DNA from: Eubacterium nodatum ATCC 33099 | GTDB taxonomy: Bacteria; Bacillota; Clostridia; Peptostreptococcales; Anaerovoracaceae | Direction of reading: 5' to 3' | Assembly (NCBI GenBank): GCA_000510425.1 | Contig: AZKM01000012.1 | Location: forward strand, 1-60,881 | DNA length: 60,881 bases | Part shown: in pieces, positions 15,937 to 23,205 of the stretch | How positions within the stretch are numbered: the first letter of the stretch is position 1 | Layout: each line of letters begins with the position of its first letter | Translations under genes and position numbers: made by a program | Notes under the pieces: generated by a model | What the model was told of the DNA's origin: nothing | What the model saw: the letters and a program-made list of their open reading frames with translations, nothing else | The model's database searches: none

Positions 15937-15961
15937 GGAGCTTATATTGTAAAATCTTTTT

Positions 15962-17455
15962 TTAGTTCGTTTTCTTTAGGCGAACATCAGGCTCTGCCGG
16001 TAGACGGAACATTGGAATAAAGCGATCCAATCCCGTGAATGTCAGAATCAACAGTGATGCCACTGCAATCATTGCCATGAAGTTATACTTGATGAAGTCT
16101 GTATTGGCAAACTTGTACAGTGGATATACATTCGCAGCAATACCTACGTAGAATCCAAGATATACATGCCAAGGAATCAGCTGGGAACCGAATACTCCCA
16201 TAGCATCTCCGAATGTAGCATTTCTAAGTTTAATCTTGTACATATCCTCTTCGCTGGCTTCAATGTTTTCTTCTGCAATATCCTTGATGATAGGTCCGAT
16301 TGTAACGATCTGAGCCATTTCATCAGACAGTACGGCATTACCTCCGATGCAGAGAACACCGTTCCAGAACATCAGCTGTCTAACATTTCTGGAAATCGAA
16401 ACAATTGCCTTTGCCAGCGGATGGAATGCTTTCATTCTACCCATGATACCACCGAAAGCTGCAACCCACATCATCATTACGATTACCCATGAACCTGCAT
16501 CTGCGAATCCCTGCATAACCAGATCCACATATTTCTGGAATCCGCCGCCTGAGAATGATGTTGTTCCTGCAACAAGACCCAGAAGATAAGCGGATACAAT
16601 TCCGGATCCGATACAAGCAAAGGTGCTGACTCCTGAAACTGCCAGTCCGATTACAATAATCAACGGTAAAATCATGTAAGTAGGTACATCCACCTTAGCG
16701 TTTGAACCTACCTGGTTCAGCAAGTCAACAGCCTGAGGTCTTTCCTTTGTCAGATAGTCGATAGCACTCTTTGGAATAGTTTCTAAAACTCCGGATGTAT
16801 CAACATGGTTTGAAGGAAGCCCCATAACAATACCTGCTATAACGAATGCAATAATAGCCAAAACTAAGCAAGAAAGTGACCAAAGACCCTGTGTTCTAAC
16901 TCTGTCCACTACTTCTACACCCTGAATACCTGATGATACGATAGTTGTGTCTGAAATAAGTCCAATATTATCTCCAAAGCATGCACCTCCTGCGATAGCA
17001 CATGTAGTCAATAGAAGACAACCATCTTGAGCGGCATTAGGGTCAACAATGTGGCATAACCATAGGAAAATAGGTGCACAAGCGGCGAAAGTTCCCCATG
17101 ATGTACCTGTTGCAACTGAAAGCACAGCAGTAACAGCTATACCTACAACAGCAACACTCTTAGCCGTGATTCCTGCCTTCAGAGCCAAATTAATTACAGA
17201 TGCACCAACACCTGTTGTCATAAATGCACTTGCCATAGCATAGGCAAACATAAGAATAAATAGTGCGATAAGAATATTTTTTACGCTCTCTACAGACGCC
17301 TCGATACATTCCTGGAATTTAATTCCTTCAGTCAAACGGGCGATTACAACTGCAGTGATCGTAGCAACAGGTGCTGCAACCAGAGCGTCCTGCTTCATCC
17401 ACGCCATCAAAAAAGCGAGAACAAATACAGGTAAAAATTTAATAATACCTTTCAT
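15962..17455 (-). CDS. NhaC-family Na+/H+ antiporter-type transporter
   Basis: The 497-residue protein has about 12 membrane segments. It carries the family (PF03553) signature GGACFGDNIGLISDTTI near the middle, and a second conserved GxGxxxxxD-like stretch with NAVLSDEMAQIV toward the C-terminus. Strong SD (GAGGAG). Members exchange Na+ for H+, or in some clades amino or organic acids, so the substrate is uncertain. A terminator follows. A second family member lies at 18538-19845 on the other strand, with the two units diverging from 17456-17690. Confidence 0.82.
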   Translation of the reverse strand: MKGIIKFLPVFVLAFLMAWMKQDALVAAPVATITAVVIARLTEGIKFQECIEASVESVKNILIALFILMFAYAMASAFMTTGVGASVINLALKAGITAKSVAVVGIAVTAVLSVATGTSWGTFAACAPIFLWLCHIVDPNAAQDGCLLLTTCAIAGGACFGDNIGLISDTTIVSSGIQGVEVVDRVRTQGLWSLSCLVLAIIAFVIAGIVMGLPSNHVDTSGVLETIPKSAIDYLTKERPQAVDLLNQVGSNAKVDVPTYMILPLIIVIGLAVSGVSTFACIGSGIVSAYLLGLVAGTTSFSGGGFQKYVDLVMQGFADAGSWVIVMMMWVAAFGGIMGRMKAFHPLAKAIVSISRNVRQLMFWNGVLCIGGNAVLSDEMAQIVTIGPIIKDIAEENIEASEEDMYKIKLRNATFGDAMGVFGSQLIPWHVYLGFYVGIAANVYPLYKFANTDFIKYNFMAMIAVASLLILTFTGLDRFIPMFRLPAEPDVRLKKTN

Positions 17456-17646
17456 AATAACTCCTCTTTCATTTAATTCAGGTACAATAAAACTCCGAAC
17501 ACATTATAACCCACTTTAGAGGAGAAAGTGTACAACTTTTTGTAATATCCACCATTACATTTACTTATAATAAAGCATAATCAATACTTACAGTTGATAA
17601 ATTTTTAACTTTTAATTTTTAAATTCCGACTTTTTACTTGATATCA

Positions 17647-17675
17647 TTGAAAATACAATATATCTATGCTATTCT
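17647..17675 (+). promoter_or_regulatory. Promoter of the amidase-NhaC unit
   Basis: TTGAAA (17647-17652), a 17-nt spacer and TATTCT (17670-17675) with an upstream TG (extended -10). It gives a roughly 57-nt leader before ATG 17739. The rest of the divergent intergenic region (17456-17690) shows a TATAAT for the opposite gene near 17503-17508 and a 6-bp inverted repeat, CACTTT/AAAGTG. Confidence 0.55.
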
Positions 17676-17738
17676 AAAGGCATAATTCTAATGTCATTTA
17701 TCATAACCCTTATGTTTATGTGTATTGGAGAAAACTAT

Positions 17739-18512
17739 ATGGCAAAAAAAGATTACGACTACTCTGAACTAACCGATTTACAGATTAGACGAATGCTGCG
17801 CCAAAGAAAAAGAAGGAAACACAATATCAGGATTCTAACCCGTTTGGGCATTATTTTTTTATCCCTTGTATTACTAATTTCCCTGGCGATATTTGGTATA
17901 AATAAATTATTCTCTTCAAATAATTACAACGTGAAAAAGCGAGGAACAGTATTTGTGGACCCGGGTCACGGCGGAAATGACCCCGGAGCAGAATCTTTAA
18001 ACAGAAAAGAAAAAGACGATACTCTTCGTATAGGTCTTCTTATAAAAAAGCACCTGGAAAAGAAAGGATTCAAAGTAGTGATGTCCAGAACCGCTGATGA
18101 ATCTTTTGAGAGAAAAGAGCGGGCACTTATGGCAAATGAATCAAAAGCAAAACTTTTCGTATCGCTGCATAGAAACAAGGCCGGCGATGGAAAAGGGATA
18201 GAAATGTGGATTCCATCATCAAACAGCTCAAAAAATAATATAAATGATGAGCTTTTAGCAAACAATATGATGTCCGAATTGAAAAAAGTTGGAATCAGTC
18301 AAGATCGCGGAGTCCATTCCGGTGTTCTTTACAAACCCAAAAATGATTATGATGAAAATAAATACACCGAAATGCCTTCTGTTTTGATTGAACTCGGATT
18401 TATAAGTAATAAAGAGGACAACAAATTATTCGATGAGAAGACCGATAAATATGCAGCAGCTATTGCTAAAGGCATAGAAGCAACATTTGCATCTCTATAT
18501 GAAACAAAATAA
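17739..18512 (+). CDS. N-acetylmuramoyl-L-alanine amidase (Amidase_3)
   Basis: The start is chosen at 17739 (SD GGAG); the 16 codons upstream lack an SD. The 257-residue protein has a short cytoplasmic basic tail, one membrane anchor (about residues 32-55) and an extracytoplasmic amidase_3 domain. Zinc and catalytic positions are visible: FVDPGHGGNDPGAE (His), a mid-domain Glu, SLHRNK (His) and the catalytic Glu in PSVLIELGFISN. It cleaves the bond between MurNAc and L-Ala in peptidoglycan. The NhaC-type gene follows after 25 nt, so the two are co-transcribed, an odd pairing with no obvious shared function. Confidence 0.88.
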   Translation: MAKKDYDYSELTDLQIRRMLRQRKRRKHNIRILTRLGIIFLSLVLLISLAIFGINKLFSSNNYNVKKRGTVFVDPGHGGNDPGAESLNRKEKDDTLRIGLLIKKHLEKKGFKVVMSRTADESFERKERALMANESKAKLFVSLHRNKAGDGKGIEMWIPSSNSSKNNINDELLANNMMSELKKVGISQDRGVHSGVLYKPKNDYDENKYTEMPSVLIELGFISNKEDNKLFDEKTDKYAAAIAKGIEATFASLYETK

Positions 18513-18537
18513 ATATTAAAGGAGTTATTAAGTTATT

Positions 18538-19845
18538 ATGATTGAGAAAAAACCTAATGCCAAAGCCTTGGCACCTATTATTGTCTTTCTGTTATTTTAT
18601 TTGGGAAGCGGCATTTATTTCGAGTATATTAATCCAAAGGAAGGTCAGATGGGGTTCTATGTAATGTCCGTGGTTGTGGCATTTATGTTTGCCCTCGTTG
18701 TTGCATTCCTACAAAATCCATCTCTGCCATTTGAACAGAAAATCCATGTGTGTGCAAATGGAATCGGCGATGACAACATCACTATAATGTTATTTATCTT
18801 TCTTATGGCGGGTGCTTTCAGCGGAATAGCCAAAGCATCAGGCGGTGCGACGAGTACTGCGTACCTGCTTCTTGATATTATACCTGCTAACTATGCCATT
18901 CCCTGCCTGTTTCTGATAGCATGTCTTATTTCAATGGCGATGGGAACGAGTGTAGGAACCATTACAGTTCTGGTTCCCATTGCAGTTCAAGTGGCTGCAA
19001 GTGCACATCTCAGTTTGCCGTTCTGTATAGGAACTATTGTCGGCGGTGCCATGTTTGGAGATAATCTCTCATTTATTTCGGATACGACTATTGCGGCAAC
19101 CAAGACCCAAGGCGTGGAAATGAAGGATAAGTTTAAGGTAAACTTCAAGATTGCATTTCCCGCAGCTATAGTAACTTTGACAATTTTATTTTTCACAGCA
19201 ATCAAGGGCAGCTCTGCTGAATTTGTCAATAATGATTATAATGTTTTACAGGCAATTCCATACTTCCTGGTGCTTGTAGCCTCAATTTGCGGAATCAATG
19301 TTTTCATAGTTTTGGGATGTGGCAGTATGCTGTCAGGAATCGTAGGTATTGCAACACATTCACTCACAGTCTCTTCAGCATTCAGTTCCATGGGAGAGGG
19401 TGTAAAAGGAATGTTTGAGACCATGGTAGTTACAATTTTAGTAGCATCAATGGGTGCATTGATGAAAGAATATGGCGGCTTCGAATGGATCCTTCAAACT
19501 ATAAAAAAAGGATTCCGCAGCAGACGCGGTGGCATGCTAGGCATAGGACTTTTAACATCCATGATGGATGTAGCAACTGCAAACAATACGGTTGCCATCG
19601 TTATGGCAGGACCAATAGCAAAGGAAATCAGTGAAGAATATAACATATCGCCTAAAAAAACAGCATCACTTATGGATGTATTCTCATGTATCTGTCAAGG
19701 AATCATTCCTTACGGAGCACAGCTTCTGATAGCTTCCGGGATTGCAAAAATAACAAGTGTCTCTATCATACCATTCCTTTTCTACCAATTTCTATTGCTG
19801 GTTTTTGTGGTAATTTCAATATTATTTGACAGAGAAAGGTCTTAG
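18538..19845 (+). CDS. NhaC-family antiporter-type transporter
   Basis: The 435-residue membrane protein has about 11-12 segments and the NhaC signature GGAMFGDNLSFISDTTIAA at about residues 160-180, plus the later MMDVATANNTVAIV segment. It is clearly related to, but shorter than, the protein at 15962. SD AAGGAG. It is downstream of the amidase gene and terminated by a hairpin that overlaps the lexA promoter. The substrate may be Na+/H+ or an amino-acid-related antiport. Confidence 0.8.
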   Translation: MIEKKPNAKALAPIIVFLLFYLGSGIYFEYINPKEGQMGFYVMSVVVAFMFALVVAFLQNPSLPFEQKIHVCANGIGDDNITIMLFIFLMAGAFSGIAKASGGATSTAYLLLDIIPANYAIPCLFLIACLISMAMGTSVGTITVLVPIAVQVAASAHLSLPFCIGTIVGGAMFGDNLSFISDTTIAATKTQGVEMKDKFKVNFKIAFPAAIVTLTILFFTAIKGSSAEFVNNDYNVLQAIPYFLVLVASICGINVFIVLGCGSMLSGIVGIATHSLTVSSAFSSMGEGVKGMFETMVVTILVASMGALMKEYGGFEWILQTIKKGFRSRRGGMLGIGLLTSMMDVATANNTVAIVMAGPIAKEISEEYNISPKKTASLMDVFSCICQGIIPYGAQLLIASGIAKITSVSIIPFLFYQFLLLVFVVISILFDRERS

Positions 19846-19952
19846 GAAGAATTATATTCCTGTAAATAAGTGTACCTATAATCAATAAAATTCCAACGGT
19901 TAGTTCATAGAATGGGATAATTGCAATTATTTTAGATCGATGATATGTTTGC

Positions 19953-19990
19953 GAACAAGTGTTTACATTAAAAAAAGATTGTGGTATACT
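19953..19990 (+). promoter_or_regulatory. lexA promoter with LexA box
   Basis: -35 TTTACA (19962-19967), 17 nt, -10 TATACT (19985-19990) with an upstream TG. GAACAAGTGTTT (19953-19964), a GAAC-N4-GTTT LexA box, overlaps the -35, giving autorepression. The same geometry recurs in the mobile element at 361-398. The -10 lies inside the terminator hairpin of the preceding gene. Confidence 0.75.
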
Positions 19991-20018
19991 CAAACGAGTA
20001 TAATACAATCTTTTTTAA
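19979..20018 (+). terminator. Terminator of the NhaC-type gene, overlapping the lexA promoter
   Basis: A 15-position stem (19979-19993 with 19998-20012; one wobble, one mismatch) and a 4-nt loop are followed by TTTTTT. The 5' arm contains the lexA -10. It should stop readthrough from the transporter gene into lexA. Confidence 0.6.
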
Positions 20019-20037
20019 TAAGATTTTGGAGGATTCT

Positions 20038-20709
20038 ATGAGTAATTTAAAAGAAAGAGAACAGAAGATATTGGATTTCATGTGCAGTGAAGTGGAAAGC
20101 AAAGGGTATCCGCCTACGGTAAGGGAAATTTGCTCTGCTGTCGGTATTAAATCTACATCCACAGCACACAAGTCCATTGCCCTTTTAGTCAAAGAAGGAT
20201 TTTTGAGAAAAGATCCTGCCAAGCCTCGTGCACTTATGCTTGTGCCTCAAGATGAAAAATCCGAAGAAGAATCCAAAAAAACAACTGTAATTCCAAAGTC
20301 ATCTCCACAATCAGAATCCGACAATAATGTTATCGATATTCCCATCGTTGGCAGAGTAGCGGCGGGAACACCTATTACCGCAGATGAAAATATGGAAGGA
20401 ACCTTTCCTGTACCCGCCGAGTATGTTAAAGGTCGATGCTTTATGCTGAAGGTAAAAGGAGAGTCCATGATAAATGTCGGTATAATGGATGGCGATTTAA
20501 TACTCGTAGAACAACAGAATACAGCTAAAAACGGTGATATTGTAGTCGCAATGATAGATGGCTTTGAAAGCGAAGCAACGGTGAAAACCTTTTATAGAGA
20601 AAAAGACTATATAAGACTTCAACCGGAAAATGATAATATGAGCCCTATAATAGTCCGAGATGTAAGTGTTCAAGGTAAGGTTAAAGGTGTTTTCAGATAT
20701 TTTAATTAA
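20038..20709 (+). CDS. lexA: LexA repressor
   Basis: The protein has 223 residues, with the start at ATG 20038 behind TGGAGGA. The N-terminal winged HTH (residues 1-70) includes PPTVREICSAVGIKSTSTAH. After an acidic linker the autoprotease domain shows the Ala109-Gly110 cleavage site (VAAGTP), the catalytic Ser143 (GESMINVG) and Lys183 (EATVKTF). It represses SOS genes and self-cleaves when stimulated by RecA filaments. Its promoter carries a box that also appears in the mobile element at the left of the window. Confidence 0.96.
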   Translation: MSNLKEREQKILDFMCSEVESKGYPPTVREICSAVGIKSTSTAHKSIALLVKEGFLRKDPAKPRALMLVPQDEKSEEESKKTTVIPKSSPQSESDNNVIDIPIVGRVAAGTPITADENMEGTFPVPAEYVKGRCFMLKVKGESMINVGIMDGDLILVEQQNTAKNGDIVVAMIDGFESEATVKTFYREKDYIRLQPENDNMSPIIVRDVSVQGKVKGVFRYFN

Positions 20710-20761
20710 ATCATCATTCCTGTTATTATTTCTCTTTGCATGCTCAAAACCTGTAAATAAA

Positions 20762-20804
20762 TCCCCCTCAACATCAGATTCTTAAGTCTGACTTTGAGGG
20801 GGTA
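20762..20804. terminator. Bidirectional terminator between lexA and the LysO-type gene
   Basis: CCCCCTCAA pairs with TTGAGGGGG, with an inner CAGA/TCTG pairing. It lies between two converging genes and can serve both. Confidence 0.65.
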
Positions 20805-20847
20805 TCTAGCTAAGGCTCTGTAACTTCAAGCATATCTTGTAACATCT

Positions 20848-21840
20848 TCAGAATATATTTAAAATAAAAGGAACCAATATAGGTACTGCAATTGATAAAA
20901 TCACACCACTTACAAAAGAATAGATGGCGGTGGAGCTTGAAGTTGATCTTTCGACGATAGGAAGACATACATCCATAGCAGCGGCACCCGGCATACCTAC
21001 GGTTTCAACATAACCGATGTGATGAGCTACCAGTGGTATGAGGACTATTGCAAACAGTTCTCTCATTACATTATGCATAAATGAAATCGCTCCTGCTATT
21101 ACCAAGCCTTTATCCATTATTATGCCGGGTGCAAGTGAATACCATCCGAAGCCTGCGCCTATTGCCATGGATTCTTTCACGGAAATAGGTAAAATAAAGC
21201 TGCAAACTACGGAACCCACAAGGGTTCCGATTATAATTGCCGCAGGAATCGCTAAAATTCTGATTCCTACACTCTTAAACTGAGAAACAACCTTGCCTTC
21301 AATTCCTATATCCATACCGACAAATATAAGTAGTGTACACAAACCGATTTTAATTGCAAAGGCTAGAAATTCATTGGTTATATCCGGATCCGGAATATAC
21401 TTCCCAATGCCAAAGTATCCTACTGTAATTCCAAGAGCAACAAAAATCACAATTAAAACCGTCATAATATCAATTTTGAAAGACTTTCCTTCTGATTTCT
21501 TACATGCTTTTTGATTCTTATCTAATGCGTCCTGATTTAATTCCTTATCCCTAAGACCGTATTTATTTATACCCAGTATTTTTCTGACAGCCGTTATTGC
21601 AAAAATACTGCACAGCATTACTATAATTGTAAAAATGACAGCATAAATCCCTATGAAATCAAGCTTATTTACAACTTCATCATTACATCCTATCCTGACG
21701 CCCATGGTAAAAACCAAAGCCGAAATTGCTACCGTCTGAACCTTTCCGGTCCATAAAAGTTCAGCTCCTTTTTTTCTGACTCCAGTCCCTATGATATAAC
21801 CGATAAAGGTAATTCCCAAATATAAGACCAAATCCCACAT
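20848..21840 (-). CDS. lysO: LysO-family amino acid exporter
   Basis: The 330-residue membrane protein matches the two-part organisation of LysO/YbjE (DUF340). A short N-terminal domain contains TGKVQTVAISALVFTMGVRIG. A charged linker (about residues 95-125) follows, then a C-terminal domain with LCTLLIFVGMDIG, GFGWYSLAPGII and a final PIVERSTSSSTAIYSF. The E. coli member exports lysine. It lies just downstream of an ornithine-racemase-like gene in the same direction, suggesting traffic of basic amino acids, possibly D-ornithine or lysine. A hairpin (21867-21893) sits between the two genes. No lysine riboswitch is recognisable upstream. Confidence 0.82.
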   Translation of the reverse strand: MWDLVLYLGITFIGYIIGTGVRKKGAELLWTGKVQTVAISALVFTMGVRIGCNDEVVNKLDFIGIYAVIFTIIVMLCSIFAITAVRKILGINKYGLRDKELNQDALDKNQKACKKSEGKSFKIDIMTVLIVIFVALGITVGYFGIGKYIPDPDITNEFLAFAIKIGLCTLLIFVGMDIGIEGKVVSQFKSVGIRILAIPAAIIIGTLVGSVVCSFILPISVKESMAIGAGFGWYSLAPGIIMDKGLVIAGAISFMHNVMRELFAIVLIPLVAHHIGYVETVGMPGAAAMDVCLPIVERSTSSSTAIYSFVSGVILSIAVPILVPFILNIF

Positions 21841-21866
21841 TGCAATAAATTCCTTTCATTCTTATA

Positions 21867-21893
21867 GGCACCTTATCATCCAGATAAGGTGCC
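21867..21893 (-). terminator. 11-bp hairpin between the racemase and lysO
   Basis: GGCACCTTATC pairs perfectly with GATAAGGTGCC around a 5-nt loop. The following - strand sequence (TATAAG) has no good T-run, and the lysO SD starts soon after. It may be a weak terminator or an mRNA processing or regulatory structure within the operon. Confidence 0.45.
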
Positions 21894-21914
21894 CTCCGTC
21901 ACATAATTTTCAAT

Positions 21915-23012
21915 TTAATTTTCTATGTAATCTATTTGTACATTTTTGCAATTAGTTAAATAAACTAATGATGCATAATCAACTCCAAAATCTAAAATAT
22001 CTCCCGGTTTTAAATCCTCTTTACAATCTTCAACATCTAAGATTGTGTGATCGCTTGAAGCACCTATTATACGAACTCCGTCTAATTTGGGAAATATCTC
22101 TTCAATACTTCCGTAATCTACTTTCCCGATTCCTGCAAGTGCTCGTCTTCTAATTCCCCGATCTACATATTTTGGGGTTTTTCCAAAAGCGTCTACTGCA
22201 AGTTTTCCCACAGGATGAGTCGGTTTTTCCTTGACTTCTATGATCTCAGCCTTTAGGGTATAAACATCCTGATGCATGAAATCCATATTATATCCATAAA
22301 ATACATCAAGGTCTCTTGCAAGCAGTATACCTTCTCCACATCTTAAAAGATTTATTCTTTTTGGCAAATCTCCATCCAGTACTCTCATAAGACTACTGGT
22401 TGCACCGCCGGATATATATTTAAGTTCACGACCTATTACCCCTTCCACTTTTTCAGCAATTATAACCAATTCATCCAGTTTTTCTTCTGTTGCTAAAACA
22501 GAACCGTAGCACCCCAGGTTAGTTCCTACACCTGCAAGAATCAGGTTATCCATATTGTTTTCCACTTCCAAAGCAACCTGTAGCATTTCATCCTTGTCCC
22601 AAAAGCCTTCTCTCAGATCCCCTAAATCTGCCATAAGAATTACTTCATGTATTTTTGACTGCAATCCCGCCTCTTCATTCAGGGCTTTTAAGACCGATAA
22701 TTCACTGTTAAGAGAAATATCGGTTAGTCTTATAACCTCAGGGATTTCACTAATCATGGGCACCCTTAAAAGCATGTAAGGAAGTTCAATTCCATAATCT
22801 CTTGCTTCCTCAATCTGCTCCAGCCTTGATGATGCAAGCATTGTACATCCACCCAGTTCAAACATTTCAGCACATTTGGCAAGTCCTGTTGTTCCCTTTG
22901 TTACACCTGCAATTTCGACTCCCTGCATTTTACAAAGATTTACCATATGTTCTACATTTTCCTTTAGAGCGTTTAAATTCACTTCTAACTTCGGATATTG
23001 TTGTCTAACCAT
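21915..23012 (-). CDS. orr: Ornithine racemase-like, PLP-dependent alanine racemase family
   Basis: The protein has about 365 residues, with a single alanine-racemase-type N-terminal barrel and a C-terminal beta domain. It follows the clostridial ornithine racemase pattern (Orr of amino-acid fermenters): YPKLEVNLNALKENV, LLRVPMISEI, ILMADLGDLREGF, ISGGATSSLM, LLRCGEGILLARD, VDAFGKTP and GASSDHTILDVED. The lysine that would bind PLP is expected in AGVTKGTTG. A start at 23027 (MDGEI added) is also possible; I prefer 23012 for GGTGA spacing. It precedes a LysO-type exporter. Substrate preference for ornithine rather than another basic amino acid is inferred from family resemblance. Confidence 0.75.
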   Translation of the reverse strand: MVRQQYPKLEVNLNALKENVEHMVNLCKMQGVEIAGVTKGTTGLAKCAEMFELGGCTMLASSRLEQIEEARDYGIELPYMLLRVPMISEIPEVIRLTDISLNSELSVLKALNEEAGLQSKIHEVILMADLGDLREGFWDKDEMLQVALEVENNMDNLILAGVGTNLGCYGSVLATEEKLDELVIIAEKVEGVIGRELKYISGGATSSLMRVLDGDLPKRINLLRCGEGILLARDLDVFYGYNMDFMHQDVYTLKAEIIEVKEKPTHPVGKLAVDAFGKTPKYVDRGIRRRALAGIGKVDYGSIEEIFPKLDGVRIIGASSDHTILDVEDCKEDLKPGDILDFGVDYASLVYLTNCKNVQIDYIEN

Positions 23013-23102
23013 AATTTCACCATCCAACCTTTTACTGTCTTGAAAATTTAATTATCATAATACAAGCAATACACCATTTTAACTAAGGGTTTCAAATATA
23101 TA

Positions 23103-23122
23103 AAGGGTGGCACCGGCCACCC
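23103..23122 (-). terminator. Terminator of ppdK
   Basis: AGGGTGGC/GCCACCCT, an 8-bp stem, is followed on the - strand by TTTATAT. It lies about 85 nt past the ppdK stop. Confidence 0.6.
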
Positions 23123-23205
23123 TCCAATTCTTTATCAAATATTATTACATTTTGCAATTAGCAGCCTTTCAATAAGTAAGATAAAACTTATCGATAACTC
23201 ATTAA

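Noticed and set aside
21841..21914. Lysine riboswitch before the LysO-type gene
   Set aside because: The region is too short (74 nt) and contains just one 11-bp hairpin.
23103..23122. AGGGTGGCACCG looks like the T-box antiterminator consensus
   Set aside because: It reads on the + strand with no + strand gene downstream, forms a short self-complementary stem, and sits where ppdK needs a terminator.
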